In this document: one piece after another, positions 5,766 to 11,677 of the stretch
How the letters are laid out: each line of letters begins with the position of its first letter
Position numbering within the stretch: the stretch's first letter is position 1
DNA from: JACVRW01 sp035705985
Lineage (GTDB): Bacteria > Actinomycetota > Thermoleophilia > Solirubrobacterales > Thermoleophilaceae
Length of the DNA: 12,163 nt
Direction of reading: 5' to 3'
NCBI GenBank assembly: GCA_035705985.1
Contig: DASSVP010000072.1
Span: 1-12,163 of the forward strand
Position numbers and translations under genes: made by a program
The notes under the pieces: generated by a model
The model's input: the letters and a program-made list of their open reading frames with translations, nothing else
What the model was told of the DNA's origin: nothing
The model's database searches: none

Positions 5766-6605
5766 ATGTTGAACCTGGTTACGCAGCGACCCGACTCCTC
5801 GATCCCGCCGAGTCCCACCGAAGGCGATGCCGGCGTCACGGTGTGGCGCGACAACGACGGAGCGGTGGCCGGCTACGGGAGCAGCAACGGCACGAAGAAA
5901 TGGGTCCACCTGCCCGGCGTCGGCGCCTTCCGCTTCGAGCCGGGAAGTGCGGAGGTCGTGGCGTTCCCGCTCGCCTCGGCGAGCAGCCATCTCGTACGGG
6001 ACGCCTTCAACCGCAGCGTTCTCCCGCTCGCCCTGCAGGGCGTGGGTCACGAGGTGCTCCATGCGAGCGCCGTCCTCGCACGCGAGCGGGTTGTGGCGCT
6101 GTGCGCGGTCTCCGGCACCGGCAAGTCCACGATCGCGTGTGCCCTCGATCGCCGCGGCCATCCCCTGTGGGCGGACGACGCCGTCTGCTTCTGCGCGTCG
6201 AACGTCTCGATCACGGCCGTTCCGCTGCCGTTCGCGCTGCGGCTGAGGCCGGCGTCCGCCGAGTACTTCGCGGCGAACGAGAACGGCCGGCGCGCGCAGC
6301 TCCCCGCGACGTCCTCCCGTCCCGAGCTCGGGGCGGTCGTCGTTCTCGAGCGGTCCGAGCCGGAGACCGAGCCTGTCCTCTCCCGCCTCACAGCCTCCGA
6401 GGCATTCACCGCCACGCTCACCCACGCGTATGCGTTCGACACCGAGGACCGGGCGCGCAACGCGCGCATGGTGAGCTCCTACCTCGAGCTCGTCGATCGC
6501 GTCCCCGTGTTCCGGCTCACGTTCCCGCCCGGGCTGGAAGGGCTCCCGGAAATCGTGGACCTGCTCGAAAGAGCACTGGGGAACACGCTTCCCTCCGCCG
6601 CGTGA
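5766..6605 (+). CDS. HPr-kinase-like lasso tailoring kinase (K)
   Basis: Encodes 279 residues from ATG 5766, with GGGAG 9 nt upstream; the open frame extends back to 5595, but that part overlaps the precursor in another frame and is not protein-like. It resembles the HPr-Ser-kinase family: EVLHASAV (96-103) ahead of a P-loop AVSGTGKST (114-122), then GHPLWADDAV (131-140) with the Asp pair D137-D138 expected at the catalytic or metal site. The first Gly of the usual P-loop is Ala114. The known homologue type in lasso clusters (paeninodin-like) phosphorylates the C-terminal Ser of the precursor. Here the precursor ends in GGEP and its only Ser is S29, so substrate and site are open. The stop overlaps the B2 start (GTGA), showing translational coupling. 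Confidence 0.87.
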   Translation: MLNLVTQRPDSSIPPSPTEGDAGVTVWRDNDGAVAGYGSSNGTKKWVHLPGVGAFRFEPGSAEVVAFPLASASSHLVRDAFNRSVLPLALQGVGHEVLHASAVLARERVVALCAVSGTGKSTIACALDRRGHPLWADDAVCFCASNVSITAVPLPFALRLRPASAEYFAANENGRRAQLPATSSRPELGAVVVLERSEPETEPVLSRLTASEAFTATLTHAYAFDTEDRARNARMVSSYLELVDRVPVFRLTFPPGLEGLPEIVDLLERALGNTLPSAA

Positions 6606-7096
6606 GGTCTCCCCTCGGAGCCCGCATCCGGCGGCGCCTCCGGCTCCTGGCCGGATGCATCAGGGGACCCGGCGATCTCTGGCTGGCGACGAGAATGCTG
6701 GGCTGGCGGCTGGTGCTGCCCGCGCTCAAGTGGCGCTTCCCCCTTCCGCGGCTCGTACGGCTGATGTGGTGGAGCGGCGAGCCGGACGCACCGTCGGCGG
6801 AGCGGAACGAGCGCATCGCCGCCCTGGCACGCGCGCTGTCCGGGCCCGCGGAGATCCGGGCGCTCGACAACTGCCTGGAGCGCAGCCTCATCCTCTATCG
6901 CTTTCTGTCGAGGGCCGGCGCCGAGCCGGAGCTGGTCGTGGGGTTCTCGCGGAGCGGCGGCGAGGTCGGAGCGCACGCGTGGGTGTACCTCGACGGCCAG
7001 GCGCTCCCCTGGCACGAGGAGCCACTCGACGAGTTCGAGACCGCGATTCGGTTCGGACGCGGCGGGGCCATCGACGAAAGCGCCGATGCAGCCTAG
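6602..7096 (+). CDS. Transglutaminase-like lasso leader peptidase (B2)
   Basis: Encodes 164 residues from GTG 6602, which overlaps the kinase stop in GTGA. The fold is that of the McjB C-terminal / lasso B2 family: the catalytic Cys91 in ALDNCLERSLILYRFL (87-102), His125 in VGAHAWVYLDG (122-132) and Asp131 complete a Cys-His-Asp triad. The N-terminal 60 residues are basic and Trp/Leu-rich, as is common in this family. B2 removes the leader from the precursor after B1 delivers it, freeing the amine used for ring closure. The length fits stand-alone B2 proteins. The last codons contain the promoter of rnpB: the -35 is at 7071 and the -10 overlaps the TAG stop. Confidence 0.93.
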   Translation: MRSPLGARIRRRLRLLAGCIRGPGDLWLATRMLGWRLVLPALKWRFPLPRLVRLMWWSGEPDAPSAERNERIAALARALSGPAEIRALDNCLERSLILYRFLSRAGAEPELVVGFSRSGGEVGAHAWVYLDGQALPWHEEPLDEFETAIRFGRGGAIDESADAA

Positions 7097-7099
7097 AAT
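7071..7099 (+). promoter_or_regulatory. Promoter of rnpB inside the B2 3' end
   Basis: TCGACG (7071-7076), a 17-bp spacer and TAGAAT (7094-7099) form a sigma-70-type promoter; the -10 includes the B2 stop codon. Transcription would begin 7-8 nt later, at about 7106-7107, exactly where the first helix of RNase P RNA begins. Confidence 0.7.
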
Positions 7100-7106
7100 T
7101 GGCCGT

Positions 7107-7490
7107 GCCGGCCAAGCAGCCGCGGGAGGGTCGGAGAGACAACCGGCCCCTCGAGGAAAGTCCGGACACCGCAGGGCAGGGTGGTCGGGGGACCGACCCG
7201 GCGAAAGCCGCGGGAAAGTGCCACAGAAACAAACCGCCTAAGCACGGGGCCTCAGCTGAGTCCCGTGCCGGCAAGGGTGAAAAGGTGCGGTAAGAGCGCA
7301 CCGGCGCCACGGCGACGTGGCGGCCAGGCAAACCCCACCCGGTGCAAGGCCAAGCAGGAGCGTCGACGCTGCCCGCCGAGCTCCAGGTAGGCCGCAGGGC
7401 CGAGAGGCCCCGCCGCCGGCGCCCCGCGACGGGGCGACCGACCGGCGAGATGGATGGCTGCTCACGACAGGATCCGGCTTACCGGCCGGC
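7107..7490 (+). ncRNA. rnpB: RNase P RNA, bacterial class A
   Basis: The catalytic RNA of RNase P, which cuts 5' leaders from pre-tRNAs. Conserved segments occur in order: GAGGAAAGTCCGGAC (7153-7167), ACAGAAACAAACCGCC (7223-7238), GGGTGAAAAGGTGCGGTAAG (7275-7294), GGCAAACCCCACC (7326-7338), AGATGGATGGCTGC (7448-7461) and ACAGGATCCGGCTTA (7467-7481). The ends pair as helix P1: GCCGGCC (7107-7113) with GGCCGGC (7484-7490). About 384 nt, normal for the class. It follows the lasso cluster directly but is an unrelated housekeeping gene, so it marks the right edge of the cluster. Confidence 0.97.
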
Positions 7491-7496
7491 TACGGG

Positions 7497-7525
7497 AAGG
7501 GCCCTCGAAAGGGGGCCCTTTCTAT
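7497..7525 (+). terminator. Terminator after rnpB
   Basis: AAGGGCCC (7497-7504) pairs with GGGCCCTT (7513-7520) across an 8-nt loop, followed by TCTATT. It begins 7 nt after the last P1 base of RNase P RNA. Confidence 0.85.
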
Positions 7526-7631
7526 TCGGGACATCGGTTCTACCCCCCATTTGTCCACATTTCCGCATCCGCGGGCCGTAATGGGTTTGGTCTGGACTGG
7601 ACTCGGCGAAAAGGCTGGGACCAGGGGCCTG

Positions 7632-8063
7632 ATGCCAGTCACGTCAAAGAAGAAGAAGGCAGCAGGTGATGCCTACTGCCCCCACTGTCACCTCCTGATC
7701 GAGAAGAAGGTGGCTGACGAATGGCCTGAGGAGCCCCTCCGGTGCCCGCATTGCCGCCTGCTCGTCGGCGTCGGCCGGGCGCGGCCCACCCCGTCGGCCG
7801 AGCCGGGCGCCCGCGGCAGCGCCGCCGGCGTGTTCGCCCACGAGGCCAAGCGCTCCGGAGCGGACAGCGACGCGACCTCCGACGACGTCTGCCAGGCGAT
7901 CCGCGACGTGGCGGACGCCGTCGGCTCCCGGCCCGAGCGGTTGCTCATGGTCGACTACCAGCAGCGGGCGTCGGACGACGACAGCCTGCCCTCCCTGAGC
8001 GACGTCTTCGCCGCCTTCGGCAGCTGGAAGCGCGCGCGCCGCGCGGCAGCAGGCAGCGCCTAG
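7632..8063 (+). CDS. Zinc-ribbon protein with HNH-associated-repeat-like tail
   Basis: Encodes 143 residues from ATG 7632 (AGGGG 5 nt upstream); an in-frame ATG at 7581 is possible but has a poorer ribosome site. After a Lys-rich start, two CPHC knuckles (C16/C19 and C38/C41) make a four-Cys zinc ribbon. A low-complexity Ala/Gly/Pro linker (48-80) leads to a C-terminal module, residues about 84-143, with helix DDVCQAIRDVADAVGSRPER, then LPSLSDVFAAFGSWKRARRAA. The FGSWKRA ending after a Ser-Pro-type turn resembles the small helical repeat found beside HNH homing endonucleases, thought to bind DNA. No nuclease motif is present. A nucleic-acid-binding regulator is a reasonable guess; the function is unknown. 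It stands alone between rnpB and the cytochrome gene. Confidence 0.8.
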   Translation: MPVTSKKKKAAGDAYCPHCHLLIEKKVADEWPEEPLRCPHCRLLVGVGRARPTPSAEPGARGSAAGVFAHEAKRSGADSDATSDDVCQAIRDVADAVGSRPERLLMVDYQQRASDDDSLPSLSDVFAAFGSWKRARRAAAGSA

Positions 8064-8101
8064 CCAACCCCGCGACCGCGGCCGGTATTGTGCCGCGCTG
8101 C

Positions 8102-8587
8102 ATGGAAGTCCTGCTCGTTCTCGTGCCCTTCGTCGTCGTCGGGCTGCTCGTGATCTTCATCGCCTTCTCGGGCGGCCCGAGCGCCGCGCGGGAGGCGTAT
8201 CTCACACGCGGGCGCCGTGTCTTCACGATCTCGATGCTGCTCCTCTACCTGGGCCTCGGCGTGGCCGTGCCCGCCGCGGTGATCGCCGCGCGGGGCGAGG
8301 CGGAGGGCGGCACCGGCAGCCTCCGCAGCCAGGAGGCGACGGCCAACCAGGAGGAGGGCAAGGAGCTCTTCATCGCCAACTGCGAGAGCTGCCACACGCT
8401 CGCGGCGGTCCAGGCGCACGGCGTCACCGGCCCGAACCTCGACGAGCTCAGCGGCCTCGACAAGGCGCGCGTGCTCCAGGCGATCAAGCGCGGCGGCACG
8501 GGCACCGGACGGATGCCTCCGGAGCTCCTCTCGGACGCGGACGCCGACAAGGTCGCGGCGTATGTCGGAGCCGTCGCCGGCCGCTGA
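8102..8587 (+). CDS. Membrane-anchored c-type cytochrome
   Basis: Encodes 161 residues from ATG 8102. A TATTGT hexamer ends 10 nt upstream, so the mRNA leader is very short; an in-frame GTG at 8090 is less likely. Two N-terminal membrane segments (about 3-23 and 42-63) precede a single cytochrome c domain facing outside: heme-binding CESCH (94-98) covalently attaches heme through Cys94 and Cys97, with His98 as one ligand, and Met138 in GRMPP is the likely second ligand. The C-terminal helix ELLSDADADKVAAYVGAVAG is typical of small class I cytochromes. It probably carries electrons at the outer face of the membrane, for example to or from a terminal oxidase. No oxidase gene is nearby. Confidence 0.9.
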   Translation: MEVLLVLVPFVVVGLLVIFIAFSGGPSAAREAYLTRGRRVFTISMLLLYLGLGVAVPAAVIAARGEAEGGTGSLRSQEATANQEEGKELFIANCESCHTLAAVQAHGVTGPNLDELSGLDKARVLQAIKRGGTGTGRMPPELLSDADADKVAAYVGAVAGR

Positions 8588-8641
8588 CTCGCGCGCGTCA
8601 GAGGCCCGAAACCGGCCGTTTGCAATCGCCGTTGCATTTTC

Positions 8642-8661
8642 CCCGCACGCAGCGGGCTTTT
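8642..8661 (+). terminator. Short hairpin with CTTTT tail after the cytochrome gene
   Basis: CCCGC (8642-8646) pairs with GCGGG (8652-8656) around ACGCA, followed by CTTTT. The 5-bp stem is short but the T-run and place between two genes fit a terminator. Confidence 0.5.
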
Positions 8662-8686
8662 CCGTCCGGGCCATGCGCTCTGCTGC

Positions 8687-8692
8687 TAGCAT
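8687..8692 (+). promoter_or_regulatory. -10 element (TAGCAT) before the riboswitch
   Basis: TAGCAT matches TANNNT with A at the fifth position. Transcription would begin about 7 nt later, near 8698, which is where the first riboswitch helix begins. No clear -35 is seen. Confidence 0.5.
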
Positions 8693-8695
8693 GGC

Positions 8696-8832
8696 CGCCG
8701 TCCATCGAAGCCGAAGCCCCGGGGGAGATTTCGGGGCGTGGGGGACCCAGGTGACCGGTCGGTCAGGGGCGAATCGCAAGTTCGCGTAGCGCACTCTCCA
8801 AGCGCGAGCCCGTCAGCTAACCCCGCAGGCGA
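8696..8832 (+). promoter_or_regulatory. c-di-AMP riboswitch (ydaO/yuaA type)
   Basis: The conserved aptamer segments of this class appear in order: a hairpin GCCCCG/CGGGGC (8716-8721 with 8732-8737), GTGGGGGACCCA (8738-8749), AGGGGCGAATC (8765-8775), GTAGCGC with its partner GCGCGA (8786-8792, 8802-8807), and the hallmark CCCGTCAGCTAACCCCGCAGGCGA (split across 8809-8832). Terminal helix P1 can form from CGCC (8696-8699) and GGCG (8828-8831). The class binds cyclic di-AMP and usually lowers expression of cell-wall or potassium/osmotic-stress genes when the ligand is high. The aptamer ends 16 nt before the ATG at 8849, leaving no room for a separate terminator, so control may act on translation initiation. 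Confidence 0.93.
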
Positions 8833-8848
8833 AAAGAGAGAGAACCCG

Positions 8849-9262
8849 ATGCACAGTGCCGGTGCCCGCGCCGTGCGGGAGCACGATCAGGAAGACATGA
8901 GCCGCGAGGCGGTGCTTCTCCAATGGGAGCGGAAGATCGAGGCGGCCGAGCGCCGCCCGAGCCGCTTCGACCGCGAGCACGATGACGCCGGCACGGGCGG
9001 CACGGTCTCGGAGCTGCGCCCGAGCGAGGACGCGACTCGCGAGGAGCCACGCCGCTTCGAGCGGCGGGCGGCCGAGCTGCTCACCGAGCAGCCGCTCGGC
9101 GAGCGCCGCACCGTCACGATCACCGGCCGGCCCACACCGGCCCGGCGCCGCGCGAACACGGTGCTCGAGAACCAGATCGCCCAGCCCGAGCGGCTCGGCC
9201 TCTGGGCGTTCCTCCTCGGCCTCTTCCTGATGGTCGTGGCCGCCGGAACCGCGCACGCCTGA
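8849..9262 (+). CDS. Small C-terminally anchored protein under riboswitch control
   Basis: Encodes 137 residues from ATG 8849, the first ATG after the riboswitch, with a purine-rich GAGAGAG upstream. An internal ATG at 8897 with AGGAAG close by is an alternative, giving 121 residues. Residues 1-85 are charged and largely helical (QWERKIEAAERRPSRFDRE, then RRFERRAAELL), possibly coiled. RRTVTITGRPTPARRR (86-101) is a basic Pro-containing link, and a single membrane segment (about 116-136, LGLWAFLLGLFLMVVAAG) sits at the very C-terminus. There is no signal peptide, so it is probably tail-anchored with the bulk in the cytoplasm. I recognise no enzyme motif. Control by a c-di-AMP riboswitch suggests a role in cell-envelope or turgor adaptation (inference). 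Confidence 0.78.
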   Translation: MHSAGARAVREHDQEDMSREAVLLQWERKIEAAERRPSRFDREHDDAGTGGTVSELRPSEDATREEPRRFERRAAELLTEQPLGERRTVTITGRPTPARRRANTVLENQIAQPERLGLWAFLLGLFLMVVAAGTAHA

Positions 9263-9273
9263 GCCATCGCCGC

Positions 9274-9292
9274 GCACGCCTGTTTGGCGTGT
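9274..9292 (+). terminator. Hairpin after the riboswitch-controlled gene
   Basis: GCACGCC (9274-9280) pairs with GGCGTGT (9286-9292; one G-T pair) around a TGTTT loop, 12 nt after the TGA. There is no T-run immediately after, so termination is plausible but unproven. Confidence 0.4.
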
Positions 9293-9311
9293 CAAGCACT
9301 CCTTTCTCACC

Positions 9312-9330
9312 TACACTTACGTGACGTAAG
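9312..9330 (+). promoter_or_regulatory. Palindromic operator overlapping a promoter
   Basis: CTTACGTGACGTAAG (9316-9330) is a perfect 7-bp inverted repeat with a single central base. It overlaps a TACACT -10 candidate (9312-9317) preceded by TGTCAA (9290-9295), so the predicted start of transcription falls in the palindrome. This is the layout of a repressor site. The HxlR-type regulator encoded two genes later is the natural candidate to bind it (inference). Confidence 0.6.
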
Positions 9331-9356
9331 TCAGTACGCGGAAAGCAGAGCGGGGA

Positions 9357-9920
9357 ATGAAGACGAAGGAGAGCAGGTTCCAGGTCCATGACGAGCTGAC
9401 GGCGCCCGAGCGCAGCGTGCCGATCCTGAAGGGCGCGCTCGCGGGCGGAGGCCAGCTGCCGAACTTCCTCGGGGTGATGGCCGGCTCGCCGGCGGTCCTC
9501 CGGTCGTACGCGCGCTTCCGCTCGGAGCTCCGAAACGGCACGCTCACCTACGCGACGCAGCAGCGCATCGCGCTCGCAGTCGCCGAGCACCAGGGCAGCG
9601 AGTACGCGCTCTCGACGCTCCAGCGCACCGGCCGCGACGCGGGCCTCGGCATGGACGAGATCGCACTCGCGCGCGAGTTCGACTCGTACGACGAGAAGGA
9701 GGCCGCGCTGCTCCGCTTCGTGAAGGCGCTGCTCGAGTCGGACGGCGCGCCCCAGCGGCACCTCCACGAGGAGGCGCGCGAGGCCGGCTGGGAGGACGAG
9801 CAGATCCTCGAGGCCGTGGCGCACGTGGCGCTCGCCACCTTCGGCAACCTCGTGACCCGCGCCGGCGACGTGCCGAGGGACGGCTCCTCCGAGGACTCCC
9901 GGCTCGCACAGGCCGCCTAG
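9357..9920 (+). CDS. AhpD / carboxymuconolactone-decarboxylase-like protein without catalytic Cys
   Basis: Encodes 187 residues from ATG 9357. The helical core matches the AhpD/CMD-like fold: PNFLGVMAGSPAVLRSYARF (35-54), then TYATQQRIALAVAEHQGSEY (64-83), and the second-half helices EKEAALLRFVKALL and ILEAVAHVALATFGNLV. In active AhpD-type peroxidases the segment after the AVAE helix reads CxxCxxxH. Here it is S81-E-Y-A84-L-S-T-L88, and the protein contains no Cys at all. Thiol peroxidase activity by the usual mechanism is therefore unlikely; it may have another reaction or a structural or sensing role. It is followed after 12 bp by an HxlR-type regulator, probably in the same operon, and is preceded by a palindromic operator. 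Confidence 0.85.
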   Translation: MKTKESRFQVHDELTAPERSVPILKGALAGGGQLPNFLGVMAGSPAVLRSYARFRSELRNGTLTYATQQRIALAVAEHQGSEYALSTLQRTGRDAGLGMDEIALAREFDSYDEKEAALLRFVKALLESDGAPQRHLHEEAREAGWEDEQILEAVAHVALATFGNLVTRAGDVPRDGSSEDSRLAQAA

Positions 9921-9932
9921 CGCCGGGTTACG

Positions 9933-10277
9933 ATGTCGGTGGTGGCCCAGCGGACCGTCGTCGTGCGGAGCAGGAGGGAGACCTGCTGCTCGTCATACCA
10001 CCAGGCCGTCGAGCTGGTGGGCAAGCGCTGGACCGGCGCGATCCTGTTCGTGCTGCTCGAGGGGCCCACGCGCTTCTCCGAGTTCAAGCAGCTCGTGCCG
10101 GACCTCTCCGACCGCCTCCTCTCCGAGCGGATGAAGGAGCTGGAGGCCGAGGGGATCGTGGAGCGGCGGGTCATCGACGACACGCCCGTCAGAGTCGAGT
10201 ACGTCCTCACCGCAAAGGGTGAGGCGCTCGAGCCGGCCGTGCGCGCGCTCAAGCGCTGGGCCAACGCCTGGCTGTAG
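9933..10277 (+). CDS. HxlR-type winged-helix transcriptional regulator
   Basis: Encodes 114 residues from ATG 9933. The HxlR/DUF24 winged-helix pattern is clear: CSSYHQAVELVGKRWTGAIL (19-38), GPTRFSEFKQLVPDLSDRLLSERMKELEAEGIVERRV (44-80; recognition helix near 59-70), the wing at VIDDTPVRVEYVLTAKGEAL (80-99), and a closing helix. Adjacent Cys18 and Cys19 sit where redox-sensing members such as HypR and YodB carry their reactive Cys, so thiol or quinone sensing is plausible. It lies 12 bp after the AhpD-like gene, probably cotranscribed and autoregulated through the palindrome at 9316-9330. The start has no clear Shine-Dalgarno, and a GTG two codons in is possible. Confidence 0.92.
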   Translation: MSVVAQRTVVVRSRRETCCSSYHQAVELVGKRWTGAILFVLLEGPTRFSEFKQLVPDLSDRLLSERMKELEAEGIVERRVIDDTPVRVEYVLTAKGEALEPAVRALKRWANAWL

Positions 10278-10287
10278 CCTGCGCGCC
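10275..10287 (+). promoter_or_regulatory. Possible leaderless -10 before glnA
   Basis: TAGCCT (10275-10280) fits TANNNT and ends 7 nt before the ATG at 10288. Its first three bases are the stop codon of the HxlR gene. No ribosome site is present, so either this drives a leaderless mRNA or glnA is translated from read-through. No -35 is evident. Confidence 0.4.
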
Positions 10288-11637
10288 ATGACAGATCAGC
10301 CGCAGACGGCCGACGACGTCCGGGCGTTCGCCCGTGACCGCGACATCCGCTTCGTCCGCCTCTGGTTCACGGACATCCTCGGGCAGCTCAAGAGCTTCTC
10401 GATCAACGCCCAGGAGCTCGAGGACGCCTTCGAGGGTGGCATGGGCTTCGACGGGTCGTCGATCACCGGTTTCAACGCGATCGAGGAGTCGGACATGATC
10501 GCGATGCCCGACGCGAGCACGTTCAAGATCCTGCCCTGGCGCCCGGAGGACCGCGGCGTGGCGCGGATGTTCTGCGACGTGGTCACGCCGAGCCGCGAGC
10601 CCTACGAGGGCGACCCGCGGCAGGTGCTCCGGCGCACGCTCGAGCGGGCCGAGTCGATGGGCTTCACGAACTTCTACGTCGGACCCGAGCTCGAGTTCTT
10701 CTACTTCCGGAACGCCCGCCCGGAGAGCGGCGTGCCGGAGGTGCTCGACGAGGGCGGCTACTTCGACCTCACCACGCTCGACGCCGGCTCGGACGTCCGG
10801 CGCGAGACCGTGCTCGCCCTCGAGCAGCTCGGGATCCACGTGGAGTACACGCACCACGAGGTTGGCCCGTCCCAGCACGAGATCGACATGCGCTACGCCG
10901 ACGCGCTGAAGATGGCGGACGACTGCATGACCTACCGCATCACGGTCAAGGAGTACGCCATGAAGTACGGATGGCACGCGACCTTCATGCCGAAGCCCCT
11001 GTTCGGCGAGAACGGCTCCGGAATGCACACCCACCAGTCGCTCTTCAAGGACTCGTCGAACGCCTTCTACGACCCCGACGACCAGTACTTCCTGTCGGAC
11101 ACCGGCAAGGCGTTCATCGCGGGCCAGCTCAAGCACGCGCGCGAGATCTGCTCGGTCTTCGCGCAGTGGGTCAACTCGTACAAGCGGCTCGTGCCGGGCT
11201 ACGAGGCGCCCGTCTACTGCGCGTGGTCGCGCCGCAACCGCTCGGCGCTCGTCCGGGTGCCGCTCTACCACCCGGGCAAGGAGCAGGCGACGCGGATGGA
11301 GCTGCGCTGCCCCGACCCGGCGTGCAACCCCTACCTCACGTTCGCGATCCTGCTGGCGGCCGGGCTCGAGGGGATCGAGAAGGGCTACGAGCTGCCCGAG
11401 CCGATGGAGAAGAACCTGTACCACATCAGCCCGGAGGAGCGGAAGCGGCTCGGCATCGAGCAGCTTCCTGAGACGCTGGGCGAGGCGATCGAGCTGACCG
11501 CCGAGTCCGAGCTCGTGCTACGCACGTTCGGCGAGCACATCTTCAACCGCTACGTCGAGATCAAGCGGCAGGAGTGGGAGGACTACCGCGTCCAGGTCTC
11601 ACAGTGGGAGCTGGACCGCTACCTCTCGATCTTGTAG
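10288..11637 (+). CDS. glnA: Glutamine synthetase, type I
   Basis: Makes glutamine from glutamate, ammonia and ATP as a cytoplasmic dodecamer. Encodes 449 residues from ATG 10288; the open frame extends back to 10219 into the HxlR gene. Landmarks: DGSS (55-58), GFNAIEESDM (61-70), the metal-binding GPELEFFYF (132-140), HHEVGPSQHEID (189-200), GSGMHTHQSLF (243-253), NRSALVRVP (317-325) and RMELRCPDPACNPYL (336-350). Length and ending (WELDRYLSIL) fit the shorter GSI-alpha group. The tail region reads NLYHISPEE (376-384); the Tyr of the adenylylation motif is present, but the DLP context of GSI-beta is not. The Arg62 of Bacillus GlnA, involved in feedback inhibition, is Ala64 here. It starts 10 nt after the HxlR gene. 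Confidence 0.97.
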   Translation: MTDQPQTADDVRAFARDRDIRFVRLWFTDILGQLKSFSINAQELEDAFEGGMGFDGSSITGFNAIEESDMIAMPDASTFKILPWRPEDRGVARMFCDVVTPSREPYEGDPRQVLRRTLERAESMGFTNFYVGPELEFFYFRNARPESGVPEVLDEGGYFDLTTLDAGSDVRRETVLALEQLGIHVEYTHHEVGPSQHEIDMRYADALKMADDCMTYRITVKEYAMKYGWHATFMPKPLFGENGSGMHTHQSLFKDSSNAFYDPDDQYFLSDTGKAFIAGQLKHAREICSVFAQWVNSYKRLVPGYEAPVYCAWSRRNRSALVRVPLYHPGKEQATRMELRCPDPACNPYLTFAILLAAGLEGIEKGYELPEPMEKNLYHISPEERKRLGIEQLPETLGEAIELTAESELVLRTFGEHIFNRYVEIKRQEWEDYRVQVSQWELDRYLSIL

Positions 11638-11677
11638 CGGGGCAAGCCGCGGGCCGTGCCCGCCGCGCCGCCCTGGT

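Noticed and set aside
8621..8636. TGCAA/TTGCA inverted repeat after the cytochrome gene
   Set aside because: Only 5 bp, and more likely incidental next to the better hairpin with a T-run at 8642-8661.
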